The notes under the pieces: model-generated
The model's database searches: none
The model's input: the letters and a program-made list of their open reading frames with translations, nothing else
What the model was told of the DNA's origin: nothing
In this document: positions 6,101 through 7,070 of the stretch, in pieces
Layout: every line of letters begins with the position of its first letter
Position numbering within the stretch: the stretch's first letter is position 1
Position numbers and translations under genes: made by a program
DNA from: JBDKTH01 sp964558295
Lineage (GTDB): Bacteria; Planctomycetota; Planctomycetia; Pirellulales; Thermoguttaceae
Assembly (NCBI GenBank): GCA_964558295.1
Contig: CAZLDQ010000264.1
Location: 1-7,070 of the forward strand
Direction: 5' to 3'
Length of the DNA: 7,070 nucleotides

Positions 6101-7070
6101 TTCTTCGCGCCAGTGTCAACACGCTTCAACAGGGCTTTTATCCTAATCCGCGAAACCTGTCGAAGACATGGGAGAGTTGGAAGAGCGAGTACGACAGCCA
6201 GTTTGTCCCCAACTGGGCCTACGCTGTGTCTAATGGGTTGCACTTGTTGCCATCGGGAGACGATGTGGCAAGGAACATTGGTGGCGAGGGTTGGTGGACG
6301 CTCAACTGGCCATACGGCAAGCAGGCGGTTCAATATGCGATGCAGAAGCTGGCGGAATCAGGAACCGCTGTCGCCGTTGATGTCGTCGATGAGGTGAGCA
6401 TGATGTGGGGCGGAACGCCGAGGCCACCGGGTAAGGTTGGGGCTCCGAACAGCTTCACGTCGATCACTTGCTCCGGAGAGGTTTGCATCGTTTCGTGGCC
6501 GTCCAATCCCGTCAACAGTTCCCGTTTCCCCTTTGGCACGAGTTTTGCTATGACGGGCTCTACAAATCCGAACCTCAACACTCCGGATGGCCAGATGTTT
6601 AAGGCTACGAACATTACAGCGGATTCATTCGAATTCAAACCTGCGGGGCCGCTGACTGGCACGTTCACAGCCGACAACGATCCGAACCTGGAGTTCCTAT
6701 GGTGGGCTGGACCCGCTGGTGGCTGCCCGACAACTCCCTGCAGCCCAGCGGTGCCGAACACGGCCATCACAACGATCAGTGACTGGCTTCGCAGCGCACC
6801 TGCAAGTGTGCCGATCAGCTGGCCGTCACTGGGTGTCAGTCCACCCGTAGTGCACGGTAACTGGATGGGAAAAGGCGGAGTCAGCGACTATGCTTCGCAT
6901 TACTGGGACACCTTCCGCGGTCGAAAGACCTACCCCTGGGGATGGGGAACGGAAGAGGCAAACACCTGGATGCGTACCGCGTTTTATGCCCGGCAGGGAT
7001 ACATGGACTTGAGCAAGCCCCAACTGATGCTCACCAGCTTGATGGGGCCGATGTACAGGAAGGGAACTCC
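3118..7070 (+). CDS. large secreted modular protein: LamG-like domain, Ig-like repeats, possible glycoside hydrolase domain (3' end beyond window)
   Basis: Open to the window end, at least 1317 residues. Numbered from the TTG at 3118: a signal peptide (basic IRKRGRR, then VLASLLVLLS, probable cleavage after LCAA at 28); a concanavalin/LamG-like domain related to DUF1080 (about 32-217: FSDDF..., FGVMFGYQNANNYYRFSM, WIDGVLL, FDDFVVE); a Pro/Thr linker; five Ig-like repeats (227-665); two Big_7-like modules (668-753 and 759-870, the first with VEYSIGGKVLG and a LDGSLVLQANARNAFGN ending); a BIG2-like module (871-946, ASVASVDSSGVVTATGEG); and a C-terminal region from about 950 with TIM-barrel-hydrolase flavour, including VAVDVVDEVSMMWGG (Asp1091-Glu1092) and many Trp/Tyr. 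The layout suggests an extracellular or surface polysaccharide-binding or -degrading protein; the catalytic family is not identified. The start is uncertain: ATG at 3046 is in frame and adds 24 residues ahead of the signal peptide. TTG is preferred for the signal-peptide fit, though it has no clear ribosome binding site. Confidence 0.88.
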   Translation, partial: MNYVIRKRGRRVLASLLVLLSPTTLCAAGSSLLFSDDFSAPLSTHWKIVDEGTKNAPSKWRTSAGVLEQKSRISDSAPGIDDLAKRGSYLLTGDPSWSSYVVTFKMRSSDSRSFGVMFGYQNANNYYRFSMDQESAYRRLVKVVNGVATRLAEDNVEYRRNQLYLVQVRFAPGWSEIWIDGVLLFHADDISFLAGKVALYTWANAGAEFDDFVVEKPTVLQPTPAPITVALTPVGTTLTASQTQQFTAVVSGSSNQQVTWSFVPAVGGISSNGLYTAPSTISTQQSVTVTATSAADPTKRASATVTLIPTVTVLVSPANSTLTASQKQQFIATVAGSSNDQVTWSLNPEEGRISKAGLYTAPNTVTTQQTIMVTATSVADPTKFAMATVSLNPTVALLISPGSITLKASQTQQFTATVSTLSSPQSQQPTATAAGGCNSQVIWSVNPTVGMISSDGVYTAPAEVNTQQTVTVTATSVSDPTKSVTATVTLSPTVAVSISPVGVTLTASQTQQFTATLTGSSDERITWLLSPPDVGGLSTNGTIALFNSPDIIDQKQNVEVIATSVADPTKWAKAVISLLPVVSVSVTPGYANVLPSRSQQITASVTGTTNRAVTWSLNPSVGAITDAGLYTAPSTITAEQVVEAKATSVENPTKSASAIVVIKDPGNMTITSPIAGATVTGTVIFAVDTGGLPSTASVEYSIGGKVLGIVDEPPFSLTYNTALLLDGSLVLQANARNAFGNLLAEVELPFRVSNRGVTMTVNSPSINGTLSGKVTMSVTSSEPEYCPTFWFGSLDGEDSAYADTGSDPSQQTQTRNLTFDTTRFFNGKHELHITMHSLELLGDRRVPRDYRGMFTRMVNIDNGHTLMEVVSNYLHLYLAPGQRVTLTCKAVFTDRTVGACNSPSFSSDNASVASVDSSGVVTATGEGFAQITMAAGGKTTKAYVWVRPDQHIPHFAGNGQILRQYAPGQSLFVVAPFVLEPAEVRDRAPGLLGEVLRASVNTLQQGFYPNPRNLSKTWESWKSEYDSQFVPNWAYAVSNGLHLLPSGDDVARNIGGEGWWTLNWPYGKQAVQYAMQKLAESGTAVAVDVVDEVSMMWGGTPRPPGKVGAPNSFTSITCSGEVCIVSWPSNPVNSSRFPFGTSFAMTGSTNPNLNTPDGQMFKATNITADSFEFKPAGPLTGTFTADNDPNLEFLWWAGPAGGCPTTPCSPAVPNTAITTISDWLRSAPASVPISWPSLGVSPPVVHGNWMGKGGVSDYASHYWDTFRGRKTYPWGWGTEEANTWMRTAFYARQGYMDLSKPQLMLTSLMGPMYRKGT
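3796..5112 (+). repeat. five tandem Ig-like domain repeats of about 84 codons
   Basis: Units run 3796-4044 (83 codons), 4045-4296 (84), 4297-4593 (99), 4594-4857 (88) and 4858-5112 (85). Each has the pattern V-x-V-x-(I/L)-x-P, then (T)LTASQTQQFTA, VTWSLNP, VG-I-S-x-x-GLYTAP, VTVTATS and (A)DPTK-S-A. The third has an extra stretch of about 15 residues (4375-4419, TLSSPQSQQPTATAA) in the loop before the Trp strand. The fourth has lost GLYTAP, replaced by TIALFNSP. The fifth is the most diverged at its start (LPSRSQQITA). Such arrays are common stalks or spacers in acidobacterial secreted proteins. Confidence 0.9.

Overview
The window looks like chromosomal DNA from an Acidobacteriota species (Solibacter/Bryobacterales or Terriglobia type). 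This is inferred from three things: the moderately high GC, the style of the DUF389 protein, and a large secreted protein whose Ig-like repeats of the 'TASQTQQFTA ... GLYTAP ... VTATSVADPTKSA' type are common in that phylum. No rRNA, tRNA or CRISPR array is visible.

Left part (about 39-2480, minus strand): two membrane-protein genes lie head to tail, a DUF389 gene followed by a cation:proton antiporter of the CPA2 (Kef/NapA-like) class. The antiporter appears intact, starting at a GTG with a strong ribosome binding site 4 bases after the DUF389 stop. The DUF389 gene is broken: its N-terminal part is missing and two single-base frameshifts split what remains. The pair is bracketed by two copies of a 26-bp direct repeat with one mismatch (39-64 and 2452-2477). 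The right copy lies exactly where the DUF389 homology stops and carries an in-frame stop, so the repeat probably marks the end of a mobile element or a recombination junction.

Middle (about 2480-3117): roughly 640 bases with no convincing intact gene. On the minus strand near 2910-2990 a short piece resembles the 'RHRHQEFIRFL' stretch of IS630-family transposases, which suggests this is an insertion-sequence graveyard. The right-hand gene takes its upstream region from here.

Right part (3118 to the window end, plus strand): one long open frame, incomplete at its 3' end, encodes at least about 1317 residues of a secreted modular protein. In order it has a signal peptide, a concanavalin/LamG-like (DUF1080-like) domain, five tandem Ig-like repeats of about 84 residues, two Big_7-like Ig modules, a BIG2-like module, and a C-terminal domain that may be a glycoside-hydrolase-like catalytic region interrupted by a cysteine-containing beta-rich insertion. 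A role in binding or degrading extracellular polysaccharide is a reasonable inference but is not proven here. No functional link between this gene and the antiporter region is apparent.
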